DNA of 64,000 nucleotides from Schlesneria paludicola DSM 18645 (GTDB lineage: Bacteria; Planctomycetota; Planctomycetia; Planctomycetales; Planctomycetaceae): assembly GCA_945862235.1 (NCBI GenBank), contig CAMAYU010000001.1:62001-126000 (forward strand). The letters run 5' to 3'. Both the position numbers and the translations under genes were made by a program. Under the pieces are notes generated by a model. That model was not told the DNA's origin. It searched no databases and saw only the letters and a list, made by a program, of their open reading frames with translations. Shown in pieces: positions 42,550 through 50,592 of this stretch (position 1 is its first letter; each line of letters begins with the position of its first letter).

Positions 42550-43209
42550 TTACTTGGTGCTTTCGTCAGCTTCCTTCGGCATCGCCGCAGCCGTTTTGGC
42601 GGGGGCGGTGGATTTGGCTGGGATCGGCGTGGGTGTTGCCGCAGTGCTCGCGGCAGTTGGGGCGGGTCGCTTGGCGAGGTACGCCTTGATCACGTCGTCG
42701 GTGATGTCAACACCGGGATCAACCGACAGCAACAAGCCTTCGTTTTTCGGAATCACGACGCTGAGGCCTCGCTTCATAGCGATCTCTTGAGCGAGCGGCT
42801 TGATTTCCGAACGGAACTTGGCGATCTGATCCTGCCGAGCTTGGCCCAGCCTGGTGCTGGCTTCGTTTTGCAGTTTTCCCAACACGTTGCCCGCATTCAG
42901 ACGGAACTGCTGGAGATCCTTCTGCTGTTGGTCGGAGGGAGTCTCGCCGGCCTCCTTGACCTTGGCATCCAGTTGTGAGTTCGCGCTCATCTGGGCGCGA
43001 GCCAACTGCTGCTTGACCGAATTTTCCTGAAGTTGGAACACATTCTTCATGTCGATGTTCTTGCCGGTCTCAGCGGCAACTTTGTCCAAATCGACGACTG
43101 CGAGACCGCCTCGCGCGGACGACGCCGCAGGACTGCCCAACTGCATTCCACAGCCGGTGAGCCACACAGCGGTACCAGTCAACACGAGAGCAACGCCAAA
43201 CTTACGCAT
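42550..43209 (-). CDS. OmpH/Skp family lipoprotein
   Basis: The 219-residue protein starts at ATG 43209, with AAAGGAG just upstream. It has a lipoprotein signal with lipobox LTGC near residue 20. The mature part follows the OmpH/Skp plan: a strand AVVDLDKVAAETG, a long Gln/Ala-rich coiled coil (residues 55-130), then AMKRGLSVVIPKNEGLLLSVDPGVDITDDVIKAYL, the returning strands. A Pro/Ala/Thr/Lys tail ends the protein. Skp proteins chaperone outer-membrane proteins in the periplasm. Lipid anchoring and the long disordered tail differ from E. coli Skp. It is divergent from pgk, with a 533-base gap. Confidence 0.87.
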   Translation of the reverse strand: MRKFGVALVLTGTAVWLTGCGMQLGSPAASSARGGLAVVDLDKVAAETGKNIDMKNVFQLQENSVKQQLARAQMSANSQLDAKVKEAGETPSDQQQKDLQQFRLNAGNVLGKLQNEASTRLGQARQDQIAKFRSEIKPLAQEIAMKRGLSVVIPKNEGLLLSVDPGVDITDDVIKAYLAKRPAPTAASTAATPTPIPAKSTAPAKTAAAMPKEADESTK

Positions 43210-43742
43210 CCAAAACTCCTTTTCTGGAAGGGGGGGTGACAAACGAGATGCCAGCGGCGGGAAATTAGGAGAATCGTTAAAGACCGTCCAGACCGGATTG
43301 TCCGACAAGCCGACTCACGATGATCCTTTCCACAGATTTGATCCGACTCCGGCACGAACGGCCGCGTTCATCGAATCTTTTTCTCCTCGACCTCCCACTC
43401 CGTTGCCTGCTCAATACGCAACGAATGGTCACGGGGCTGTTTTTCAAGAGGCTGTTGCCCCGTTGGTCGGTCGCTTGGCAGTCTTCTGAGCGGCCTCTAA
43501 CATACCATCCGATGCCGCAGGCTCGCGTTTGGCGGCTTGGAAACGAGTTGCGAATCACATTCTCTCACACCTCTTTGACGTAACCGACAGAAGTCCGAAT
43601 TAGGTGAGCCGGGCGGCGTAAGACCCCGGATTCTTAACGGCTATCTCAAGAGTCCGAGGGCTTACGCCGCCCGGCTCACCACTTCCGTCGGAAACGTCCT
43701 CTTTTCAATCCCCCGAAAAGCTCAACGAAAGTTCTCTCGATC
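43210..43742. other. 533-base divergent intergenic region between the OmpH-like gene and pgk
   Basis: It must hold promoters for both genes, but none could be assigned by eye. The part nearest pgk is a palindromic repeat (43602-43680). The remaining 390 bases show no supported gene. Confidence 0.4.
43602..43680. repeat. Palindromic repeat (AGGTGAGCCGGGCGGCGT class)
   Basis: AGGTGAGCCGGGCGGCGTAA (from 43602) pairs with TTACGCCGCCCGGCTCACC (to 43680), with ACCCCGGA / TCCGAGGG inside. The class recurs at 60883-60961. Confidence 0.88.
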
Positions 43743-44942
43743 ATGGCCAAGCTGTCTGTTGCCGATGTCTCCGTTTCCGGCAAAGCCGTTCTCATGCGGT
43801 GCGATTTCAACGTTCCGTTGGATGACGCGCAACAGATCACCGACGACCGCCGCATCACCGAAGCATTGCCGTCTATTAAGTCGGTCTTGGATCGCGGTGG
43901 TCGAGTCATCCTGATGAGTCATCTCGGTCGGCCCGAAGGGAAGGACGCAGCGGCTGATGCGAAGTACAGCCTCGCGCCGGTGGCCGTTCGATTGCAGGAA
44001 CTGCTCGGTTGTCCGGTCCACTTCGCAGCGGACACGATCGGTGACGAAGCCCAGTCCAAGTCGGCGGCCTTGAAGAACGGCGAAGTCTTGTTGCTCGAAA
44101 ACGTTCGCTTCAACAAGGGCGAGAAAAAGGGAGACTCCGAGTACGCGGCGGTCCTCGCGGCAATGGGCGACATCTATTGCAACGATGCGTTCGGGACGTG
44201 CCATCGCACGGAAGGTTCGATGGTCGCCGTGCCGAACGCGATGTCGGGCAAGCCCAAGGTCTGCGGGTTTCTCGTTGAGAAAGAGATCAAGTTCCTGTCA
44301 GAAGCAATCGCGAATCCCGCTCGCCCGTTCGTGGCGATCGTGGGCGGCGCAAAGGTCTCGGACAAAATCAACGTCATCCAAAACTTGCTCGCGATCTGCG
44401 ACAAAGTGCTGATTGGTGGAGCGATGGCCTACACGTTTGCCCTCGCGCAGGGAGGCAGCGTCGGCCGGAGTCGCGTCGAAAAGGATAAGGTCGATCTGGC
44501 GAACGAACTGATCGCCAGCGGTGGCGACAAACTGCTGCTGCCGCTCGACACGCACTGCGGCGATGACTTCAAAGGGACGTGTAACAAACAGGTTGTCGCG
44601 GCCGGAACAATCCCGAACGAAGGGGGCTGGGAAGGTTTTGATATTGGCCCCGCGACGATCGCGAAGTACGAGGCTGTCATCAAGTCGGCGAAGACGGTTG
44701 TCTGGAACGGCCCCATGGGAGTGTTCGAGATGCCACCATTCGATGCCGGGACGCGCGCCGTCGCAGACGCGATCGTCGCCAGCGGTGCGGTCAGCATCAT
44801 CGGCGGTGGCGACAGCGCGGCGGCCATTCAAGAATTCGGGCTGGCCGACAAGGTGACACACGTCAGCACGGGCGGCGGTGCCAGTTTGGAAATGCTCGAA
44901 GGCAAGAAGTTCGCGGCGGTTGAACTGCTCGACGACAAGTGA
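43743..44942 (+). CDS. pgk: Phosphoglycerate kinase
   Basis: The 399-residue glycolytic enzyme interconverts 1,3-bisphosphoglycerate + ADP and 3-phosphoglycerate + ATP in the cytoplasm. Signatures are the substrate-binding [10 protein letters not shown] and [10 protein letters not shown], the [17 protein letters not shown] segment, the nucleotide-domain [16 protein letters not shown] and the C-terminal [13 protein letters not shown] with [13 protein letters not shown]. Length is normal. It is not clustered with gap or tpi. A repeat lies 62 bases upstream of the start. Confidence 0.97.
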   Translation: MAKLSVADVSVSGKAVLMRCDFNVPLDDAQQITDDRRITEALPSIKSVLDRGGRVILMSHLGRPEGKDAAADAKYSLAPVAVRLQELLGCPVHFAADTIGDEAQSKSAALKNGEVLLLENVRFNKGEKKGDSEYAAVLAAMGDIYCNDAFGTCHRTEGSMVAVPNAMSGKPKVCGFLVEKEIKFLSEAIANPARPFVAIVGGAKVSDKINVIQNLLAICDKVLIGGAMAYTFALAQGGSVGRSRVEKDKVDLANELIASGGDKLLLPLDTHCGDDFKGTCNKQVVAAGTIPNEGGWEGFDIGPATIAKYEAVIKSAKTVVWNGPMGVFEMPPFDAGTRAVADAIVASGAVSIIGGGDSAAAIQEFGLADKVTHVSTGGGASLEMLEGKKFAAVELLDDK

Positions 44943-45063
44943 GCGTCGTTGCGATTTTGGTCAGCTCTAACGCGGTCATTCGTCATCGGCCTGAACGGCG
45001 TCCTCTTCCGGTTGGGCCGATGCTTTCTCGGTGTGTTGAACGAACTCTTAGAACGGCCCAGCC

Positions 45064-45981
45064 ATGTCTCATGTTTCGCGGCGCATGTTTTTGGAAACAG
45101 CAGCGGGGGCGACATTGGCGGCCGGACTCGGGGCGCTGCCGGAGACTTGCATCGCTCAAGAGAAGCCTGTTGCCACCCGCGAGAAAAAAGGGGGCGACAT
45201 CCGCTACGGACTCGTCACCTACCAATGGGCCAAAGATTGGGACTTGTCCACTCTGATCGCCAACTGCGCGAAGGCCAAAGTGCTGGGCGTTGAGTTGCGC
45301 ACGACGCACAAGCACGGTGTCGAGCCGAACCTGTCGATGCAGGAACGGTCTGACGTGCGGAAGCGGTTCGCTGACAGCTCGGTCAAGTTTCTCGGGATCG
45401 GCAGCAATGAGCGTTACGACAGCCCCGATCCAGCCGTTGTCGCCAAGGCCATTGAGGCGACGAAGCAGTTCATTGAGTTGAGCCACGATGTGGGTGGTTC
45501 AGGTGTGAAGGTCAAGCCGGACTCATTCCACAAGGACGTGCCGCGCGAGAAGACCATCGAGCAGATCGGCAAGTCGCTCAACCAACTCGCTGAGTTCGCG
45601 ACCGGCTTCGGTCAGCAGATCCGTCTCGAAATTCACGGGGGCTGTGCGCAGTTGCCAACCGTTAGGGCGATCATGGACGTGGCCGACAATCCCAATGTTG
45701 CTCTCTGCTGGAACTCAAATCCACAAGACCTCGAAGCCCCCGGACTCGAACACAATTTCAATCTCGTGAAGGCTCGGCTCGGTGAGACAACACACGTGCA
45801 TCTGATGGACTCGAAGACGTACCCGCATCAGCAATTGCTCGACCTGTACGTGAAGCTCGATTACTCCGGCTGGTGGCTGTTGGAAGAGGGCGTGCTTCCC
45901 GTCGATCCCGCCGCCGAACTCATCACGCAGCGCGAGTTGTTCGACAAGATGCTGGCCGACAGCCGGGCGCGTGTCGGTTAA
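45064..45981 (+). CDS. Tat-exported sugar phosphate isomerase/epimerase-like TIM-barrel protein
   Basis: The 305-residue protein begins with a twin-arginine signal (SRRMFLETAAGATLAAGLGA). The mature part has the xylose-isomerase-like (AP endonuclease 2) TIM-barrel pattern: RYGLVTYQWAKDW, LGVELRTTHKHGVEP, GSGVKVKPDSF, IRLEIHGGC and HVHLMDSK, in which acidic and His residues would bind a divalent metal. Planctomycetes export many such proteins; the substrates are mostly unknown. It lies 121 bases after pgk on the same strand and may be transcribed separately. Confidence 0.88.
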   Translation: MSHVSRRMFLETAAGATLAAGLGALPETCIAQEKPVATREKKGGDIRYGLVTYQWAKDWDLSTLIANCAKAKVLGVELRTTHKHGVEPNLSMQERSDVRKRFADSSVKFLGIGSNERYDSPDPAVVAKAIEATKQFIELSHDVGGSGVKVKPDSFHKDVPREKTIEQIGKSLNQLAEFATGFGQQIRLEIHGGCAQLPTVRAIMDVADNPNVALCWNSNPQDLEAPGLEHNFNLVKARLGETTHVHLMDSKTYPHQQLLDLYVKLDYSGWWLLEEGVLPVDPAAELITQRELFDKMLADSRARVG

Positions 45982-46036
45982 GTCGCAGCCTGATGAATTC
46001 TCAAAGGGAATTTCAAAACCTGTGTTTGCCTCGAAC

Positions 46037-46110
46037 AACTAGCCCGACGCGCAAGCGAGGGCTGGGCATTCGATGATCGTGAAGCCCTCGCTTGCGCGTC
46101 GGGCTAGTTT
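46037..46110. repeat. Palindromic repeat (CCCGACGCGCAAGCGAGGG class)
   Basis: AACTAGCCCGACGCGCAAGC (from 46037) pairs with GCTTGCGCGTCGGGCTAGTT (to 46109), around a 19-base spacer. The arms match those at 10431-10508 nearly base for base. Confidence 0.9.
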
Positions 46111-46182
46111 TGCAATGCCCTCTAATCAATGCCCTCTAATCAAAGCCCGAACCCCGCGATTTGCGAAAGTGAGCCAGCTCTG

Positions 46183-46674
46183 ATGAACGACGGATTCCTA
46201 GGCTATCGCACGTCATTCATGCTCGACTTTGTCGTCGTCGCGTTGGTGTTGATCGTTCCGGTTCTCGTCTACAGCCTGATTGCGGTGAAAGTCCGGCATC
46301 AGTACGGATTGCACCGAACGTTGCAGTTGCTGTTGGGCATCGTTCTGCTAGTCGCGGTTGGTCTGTTTGAGATCGACCTGCAATGGATTCAAGGCGGCTG
46401 GAAGAACGTCGTCGCCAAACGCGAGATTAAACTGACGGAGGACCAACTCGCCTTCGCCCAACGGGTGCTGTGGGTTCATCTCGCCTTCGCGATTTCGACT
46501 CCGCTGCTGTGGGCCACAACGATCGGGCTGGCTCTGCGCCACATCCCCTCGCCACCGCAGCCATCTCCACACAGCCGCCTGCACAAAACGCTCGGCTGGC
46601 TTTCCACGCTCGACATCGTGCTGACCTCGGTCACCGGATTGGTCTTCTACTTCTTTGCCTTTGTGACGAAGTAA
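46183..46674 (+). CDS. DUF420 family membrane protein
   Basis: The 163-residue integral membrane protein has four hydrophobic segments: FVVVALVLIVPVLVYSLIA, LQLLLGIVLLVAVGLFEI, VLWVHLAFAISTPLLWATTIGLAL and LDIVLTSVTGLVFYFFAF. It also has the conserved VRHQYGLHRTLQ and RLHKTLGWLS histidine-containing loops of DUF420, a family often linked to cytochrome oxidase assembly or function. No oxidase genes are near. I preferred ATG 46183 over the ATG at 46129, which lies within short direct repeats of TGCCCTCTAATCAA. Confidence 0.85.
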   Translation: MNDGFLGYRTSFMLDFVVVALVLIVPVLVYSLIAVKVRHQYGLHRTLQLLLGIVLLVAVGLFEIDLQWIQGGWKNVVAKREIKLTEDQLAFAQRVLWVHLAFAISTPLLWATTIGLALRHIPSPPQPSPHSRLHKTLGWLSTLDIVLTSVTGLVFYFFAFVTK

Positions 46675-46712
46675 CGGCATCACAGGTGCCAGCCTGAGTC
46701 ACAACGGACAAC

Positions 46713-46737
46713 GCCGCAACAGCGCTGCTGTTGCGGC
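46713..46737 (+). terminator. Terminator after the DUF420 gene
   Basis: GCCGCAACAGC-GCT-GCTGTTGCGGC is a perfect 11-bp hairpin followed by CTTGTTTCATTT. It lies 39 bases after the stop codon. Confidence 0.8.
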
Positions 46738-46764
46738 CTTGTTTCATTTCCGTTGTCGCACATG

Positions 46765-46792
46765 GATGCCGGGCCGCAAACAGCCCGGCATC
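46765..46792. terminator. Second hairpin, probable terminator for leftward transcription
   Basis: GATGCCGGGC-CGCAAACA-GCCCGGCATC is a 10-bp perfect stem. It closes the pilin-like island on its left edge. Confidence 0.6.
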
Positions 46793-46794
46793 AA

Positions 46795-46925
46795 GCCGAC
46801 AGTAGTACCGCAGACCAGTTCACAGGTCGTGTTGGTCTCACAATCGTCTGTGACATCATCCACACGACGCGGTCCAGAGAACGAACCTTGGTGATTGTCT
46901 TCGTCACCAGTGAAGTTAAATGTCG
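46795..46925 (-). pseudogene. 3' remnant of a pilin-like gene
   Basis: On the minus strand this stretch reads ...RRVDDVTDDCETNTTCELVCG, closely matching the C-terminus of the intact pilin-like protein at 47050-47388 (TDGVDDCDVNTTCEIVCG). A TGA stop lies in frame just upstream, and the N-terminal hydrophobic segment is absent. The terminator of the next gene separates the two copies. I interpret it as the surviving 3' end of a tandem duplicate. Confidence 0.65.
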
Positions 46926-46977
46926 CTCAGAGGGGCTGAGAGCAGAGGCGTACTTGTTTGGTAGGTCAAATGACCGA

Positions 46978-47009
46978 CAGACTCCGAAAGGCGAACCTTC
47001 CGGAGTCTG
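46978..47009 (-). terminator. Terminator of the 112-residue pilin-like gene
   Basis: CAGACTCCG... and ...CGGAGTCTG form a 9-bp stem extended by AAGG/CCTT after one mismatch, with a CGAA loop. It lies 41 bases downstream of the stop on the minus strand. Confidence 0.6.
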
Positions 47010-47049
47010 CGAGTTGTTAGCCAACCGAAAGAGGGCGGCGGATACCGGC

Positions 47050-47388
47050 TTAGAGGATCGATCCGCCGTCGCCAACAGGCGTCGTAGGCGCTCCGCAGAC
47101 GATTTCGCAAGTCGTATTCACGTCGCAATCATCGACGCCGTCGGTAAACCGTGAACCACCCGTGGTACTTTTGATCTTCGTGAGGGCGGTCCCCGCAGCG
47201 AAGCCGGTTACCGCAAAGCTCTGATTCAGAGACCCGATAGCGTTCGAGATGTCATTCAATTCGGTGTTGACCGCGACAGCGACTTCGCTGAGGCCGACAA
47301 CCATCGCCAGCACGGCGATCGTCAGAACGAGGGCCAATTCGGCGGAGATGATCACGCCTGATTCGTCATTCCAAAGATTCTTGAGCAT
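47050..47388 (-). CDS. Pilin-like small exported protein (Flp-type N-terminus)
   Basis: The 112-residue protein starts at ATG 47388, preceded by AAAGG. Its N-terminus is a short basic or polar leader (LKNLWNDESG), then one long hydrophobic helix containing a Glu (VIISAELALVLTIAVLAMVVGL), as in Flp/type IV-like pilins cleaved after Gly. After the helix, ELNDISNAIGSLNQSF and GSRFTDGVDDCD are shared with the protein at 48873-49382 (ELNDLGLAFSSLNQTY; GSSFIDIYD), which defines one family. A Cys pair (TTCEIVCG) ends it. No tad/pil secretion genes lie in the window. Role inferred: surface fibre or appendage subunit. Confidence 0.75.
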   Translation of the reverse strand: MLKNLWNDESGVIISAELALVLTIAVLAMVVGLSEVAVAVNTELNDISNAIGSLNQSFAVTGFAAGTALTKIKSTTGGSRFTDGVDDCDVNTTCEIVCGAPTTPVGDGGSIL

Positions 47389-47772
47389 GTGAGAGACCTT
47401 TTTTTGAGAGACTGAACTGTACTGAGTTGAAACCAACCAAACTTTGCCGCCGGTGCCCGTTGAGTACGGAACAACAACCGGCTGCGAGTCCAGAATTCAC
47501 CAGTGTGTGGCGAGTGAATTCCGAACGATTGCCAGACTGATTCAGCTTCCGGGCCCTGGCCGCTGAACCAACCTCGTCTGACGCGAGGAGACCGCCTGTG
47601 GCTCGCGACGCCGCAGGCAATTGCACCCAACACGGAATCAGGTCGGCGAGACCGTCTCCGAGAAAATTCACTGACTTGAGTCCACGTGCTCCCCCGCCAA
47701 CGACGGGGAGGTCGGACACTAACCTCAAAGAATCGTGCCCATCGGGGCGGCGAACGCCAGCGTTCGCGGCCA

Positions 47773-47961
47773 ATGGCCATCTCGCTCTGCCGTGCCGGAA
47801 CTCCCTCGCTTTGCGAGTGAAGCCGGAGTTGCGGCAGGTCTGTATCCACAGGGAGGCCCGACCCGAAGATCGGGGACCGCCCCGCAAGGAACTCAGAGGC
47901 GTTTCGATCTCGGTACTTGGGTGTTTTCCCGAAGTCGAAGGTCGCGTCCCGAGCAGTAGTT
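47773..47961. repeat. 189-bp direct repeat, copy 1 (hairpin-rich)
   Basis: It begins ATGGCCATCTCGCT and ends GAGCAGTAGTT. It contains several hairpins: CCGGAACTCC/GGAGTTGCGG around CTCGC-TTT-GCGAG, CTGT-ATCC-ACAG, and CCCGA-AGA-TCGGG. It is nearly identical to copy 2, 248 bases downstream. Confidence 0.92.
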
Positions 47962-48020
47962 CACGTCATTGGCCATCTCGCCAGTCAAGTGCCGAAGCGT
48001 CACTTCGACACTTGCCGCCG

Positions 48021-48209
48021 ATGGCCATCTCGCTCCGCCGTGCCGGAACTCCCTCGCTTTGCGAGTGAAGCCGGAGTTGCGGCAGGCCTGTATCCACAGG
48101 GCGGGCCGACCCGAAGATCGGGGACCGCCCCGCAAGGAACTCAGAGGCGTTTCGATCCCGGTACTTGGGTGTTTTCCCGAAGTCGAAGGTCGCGTCCCGA
48201 GCAGTAGTT
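48021..48209. repeat. 189-bp direct repeat, copy 2 (hairpin-rich)
   Basis: It has the same length and boundaries as copy 1, with only a handful of substitutions. The 59-base spacer between the copies has its own partial GGCCATCTCGCC match to the repeat start. Confidence 0.92.
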
Positions 48210-48764
48210 ATTCGGACAATCAATTCAATCGCTGTATTCCACCCAAGCGGCAAACACGGCTCCCGCCGTCCAAGCGATCTTCTATGCGAAATCGAACTTA
48301 GCGTTACTGACGGTTCTTGTCAGAGCAGTTCCTACATTCCCGATGACTGGTATGTTAGGCACATCCGGTGCCAGACACGGATTCGGCACAGAACAGAACA
48401 GCGGAATAATCGGGCAAGTCGGGCTTATCACCATACTGGTCAGTATGTTAAGCCGACTGTGGCGATTGGGGGATGCAGGACGGACGGGTTTCCGAGCCGG
48501 TAATACCGTTCAGGCCGGTTGACGCGACTCTTATCATGATGTCACGGAAGACGATTATTCTGCATAGGTGCAGCAGGCCAGCTTTGAGGCTCAATCTCGA
48601 TTTGACCGTCGTCCTCCCTGTGATATTTGTAGCGATTCGTCGTACAGGCGCGATGATTTCCATTGAAGCGAATGCAGGGAAGAAATGGAGGTCGTGCGAG
48701 GTTGGAAGGCAATGACCCGGTCGTCGCGCGGAATCGCTATCCGTCGGCTTGCCGGACAACACGA

Positions 48765-48810
48765 ATGCGGGCCGCACACCGAGCGAAGTCGTTCGGTGTG
48801 CGGCCCGCAT
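48765..48810 (-). terminator. 18-bp perfect hairpin, probable terminator of the 169-residue pilin-like gene
   Basis: ATGCGGGCCGCACACCGA (48765-48782) and its exact complement (48793-48810) enclose a 10-base loop. It lies 63 bases past the stop of the minus-strand gene. Confidence 0.7.
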
Positions 48811-48872
48811 CGGGATGGCTCGCGCTGGCCAGCCGAACGGAATTCGAGGCAGTGGCTGCGCGACTCCGTGGC

Positions 48873-49382
48873 TCAACGCTGGCTGGGAACAGTTGGGACC
48901 GTGATGGGGCAGGGGACGACCTCAGTCCCGGGTGGGCAAACCTCACACGGCCTGCCGACTCCCTGTGGTTGCGGCATTGGCGCGGCGGGCAGACAGGCAT
49001 TCGACGGCGTTGTGACGATACGGCAACCCACTCCGGTGTTGATCTCCGACACGGCACCAAAACTTGTCGTCACCGGTGCCATGGAACTTCCCTGTACGCC
49101 AGCGCCACCGTCGTAGATGTCGATGAAACTCGATCCCGCGACGAACGATTTGTTGCCTCCGCCGAAGCATTTCCAGCCACCGCGATAGCTGGGCGTCCAG
49201 TAGGTTTGGTTGAGGCTTGAGAACGCCAACCCAAGGTCATTCAACTCGTAGACCACCGCCTGCTGAACGCAGGCCAATCCGGTGACCATTCCGATCACGC
49301 CGATCGTCAGGATCAAAACCAACTCAGCGGACAGAATGAGTCCACTCTCGTTCGCAATCAATTTGTTCCACAGTGTTTTCAT
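48873..49382 (-). CDS. Pilin-like exported protein, larger paralogue
   Basis: The 169-residue protein starts at ATG 49382, with AGGAAAGG upstream. It has the same layout as the 112-residue paralogue at 47050: a short polar leader ending in NESG, a hydrophobic helix with an internal Glu (LILSAELVLILTIGVIGMV), then AVVYELNDLGLAFSSLNQTY. The rest is a Gly/Ser-rich region (GGWKCFGGGNKSFVAGSSFIDIYDGG) and a Pro/Cys-rich tail (CEVCPPGTEVVPCP). Exported and possibly polymerised. The two intact copies, the remnant and the repeats together suggest local duplication. Confidence 0.75.
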   Translation of the reverse strand: MKTLWNKLIANESGLILSAELVLILTIGVIGMVTGLACVQQAVVYELNDLGLAFSSLNQTYWTPSYRGGWKCFGGGNKSFVAGSSFIDIYDGGAGVQGSSMAPVTTSFGAVSEINTGVGCRIVTTPSNACLPAAPMPQPQGVGRPCEVCPPGTEVVPCPITVPTVPSQR

Positions 49383-49597
49383 CGGATGCCTTTCCTAGGG
49401 GGCGGAGGACCGCAGCGGATTCGGCGATTTGACGCCTGTGACAGATGCCTGGCTGCGCGAAGCGGATCAAGGGATTGGTGCCTTTCCGGCGAGGCGGCAT
49501 GGCACTCACCACCCGCAGCCGAACGCGCCGCCGGTCGCGAACGGGTTCGACAACGGATGGAGAGCCGTGCCGCTTCGGCGGCGAGGCAAGGACAAAG

Positions 49598-49626
49598 GAC
49601 CGGCGGGTGCCACACACCCGCCGGTC
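49598..49626. other. 12-bp hairpin in the leader of the larger pilin-like gene
   Basis: GACCGGCGGGTG-CCACA-CACCCGCCGGTC, 216 bases upstream of the start codon on the minus strand. It could be an attenuator or a terminator of an upstream transcript. The role is not determined. Confidence 0.45.
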
Positions 49627-49754
49627 GCTCAACTCAGCGCAGCAGCGGTCTCTCAGGTCGCCACGCACGCTCGAACTGCGAAGAAAAATGAGGTTGCCTA
49701 AATCGCGGTCGCTCTGTTTCGAGTGGGCTGCATGAAGCCTCGCGCCCCGACACA

Positions 49755-49898
49755 TAACCGGTTCAATCATGGTAACCGATTCAATCGATGCGACTGATGT
49801 AATCGAGATGATCGCTTCAATCAGCACAATCGACACAGCAAGCAGATTGCGGACCACTCGGATAATCATCTCAATCATAACAATCGCTACAACCGGAC
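49755..49898. repeat. Degenerate 9-bp tandem repeat (about 16 units, consensus YAATCGNNN)
   Basis: Reading in nonamers from 49755 gives TAACCGGTT, CAATCATGG, TAACCGATT, CAATCGATG, and so on to CAATCGCTA. CAATC occurs at 49764, 49782, 49818, 49827, 49872 and 49881, all in the same phase of nine. It lies about 375-515 bases upstream of the larger pilin-like gene. No spacer/repeat pattern of a CRISPR array is present. Confidence 0.7.
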
Positions 49899-50140
49899 TT
49901 TCGCGGGAAGTGCCTTACCCGTAATGCGGTTGCGTCGGATCTTGCTTGAAGAGATGGTCGAGCGTCTCCCGGAACGGCCGAGTGGGCTGCTAAGCCGGCT
50001 TTGCGCTATGTTAATTTGCGCGTTCACATTCATTGTCGGGGGCCGCGCCGGAAATAGGCCGGCGGCCTCGGAGTGGTCTCGCCTGAACTGGACGCCGTCC
50101 CAGCCATTTAGGAGCAACACGCCTTGCAACGCGCCCGACG

Positions 50141-50346
50141 CGCCAGTTTTGAAGTTGCGTTCTTTGACGGACTGAGACACCTGTTTCACGTTCCGTCCCC
50201 ACCGACGCGAGGTCGGTGGGGAGCATCCACAAAACTCCAAAGAGCGCAACTTCAAAACGCGCCAGCGAGGGCTTCGCGTGATCAAGGCGAGGGCGGGGCG
50301 TTCAATCGCGGTGAGGCCCTCGCTGGCGCGTCGCGCTGGTTTTGAA
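50141..50346. repeat. Composite of three interlocked palindromes
   Basis: GCCAGTTTTGAAGTTGCG (from about 50142) pairs with CGCAACTTCAAAACGCGCC (about 50246-50264). Between them sits a perfect hairpin, CCCCACCGAC-GCGAG-GTCGGTGGGG (50197-50221). The right arm also pairs onward: TTCAAAACGCGCCAGCGAGG (from 50251) with the complement at 50312-50346. This last pair is a degenerate CCCGACGCGCAAGCGAGGG-class element. Confidence 0.75.
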
Positions 50347-50592
50347 ATGAGCGAATAGGCTCGGTTGAAATTCGTGGTCAGCCCTTTGTTTCTTGGCCAC
50401 CTCGCGACGCAAGAGTTTGAATCACGGTCGAGCGGGATCACAAACGGATGGCTCGGTTGTTGAAGGTCGTCCGGGTTCTGTATCGTCTGGGCCTCGCATC
50501 GGCTTCGAGATCACCAGACCGCTGGAGGTGTGCGTGGGATCCATCGAGATCGGCTTCGCGCCGGACCGGCTTTGCGAATTCAAAGGGACGAC

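Larger units (their letters stand above)
47389..48872. other. 1.5-kb non-coding region between two pilin-like genes
   Basis: Open frames here have shadow-like Arg/Gly/Ser-rich composition and no recognisable motif. It holds two 189-base direct repeats (47773-47961 and 48021-48209), a short CATACTG-GT-CAGTATG palindrome near 48435-48450, and a strong hairpin (48765-48810). Long untranslated leaders or non-coding RNAs are possible; otherwise nothing was seen. Confidence 0.5.

Noticed and set aside
47366-47887. 173-codon open frame on the minus strand overlapping the 189-bp repeat
   Set aside because: It overlaps the start of the pilin-like gene, runs through hairpin-rich repeat DNA and has no ribosome-binding site or protein-like pattern.
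47773-48209. Cyclic-di-GMP riboswitch for the pilin-like genes
   Set aside because: The conserved GEMM core blocks are not present in the repeats.
49324-49878. 184-codon minus-strand frame with a hydrophobic N-terminus
   Set aside because: The hydrophobic stretch is only the translation of the 9-bp repeat, and the rest is Arg/Ser-rich and overlaps the start of the pilin-like gene.
49755-49898. Possible CRISPR array
   Set aside because: Units are only 9 bp, degenerate and without unique spacers; no cas gene is present.
49887-50441. 184-codon minus-strand frame
   Set aside because: Built from translated palindromic repeats (KPARRASEG-type peptide) with no domain or ribosome-binding site.
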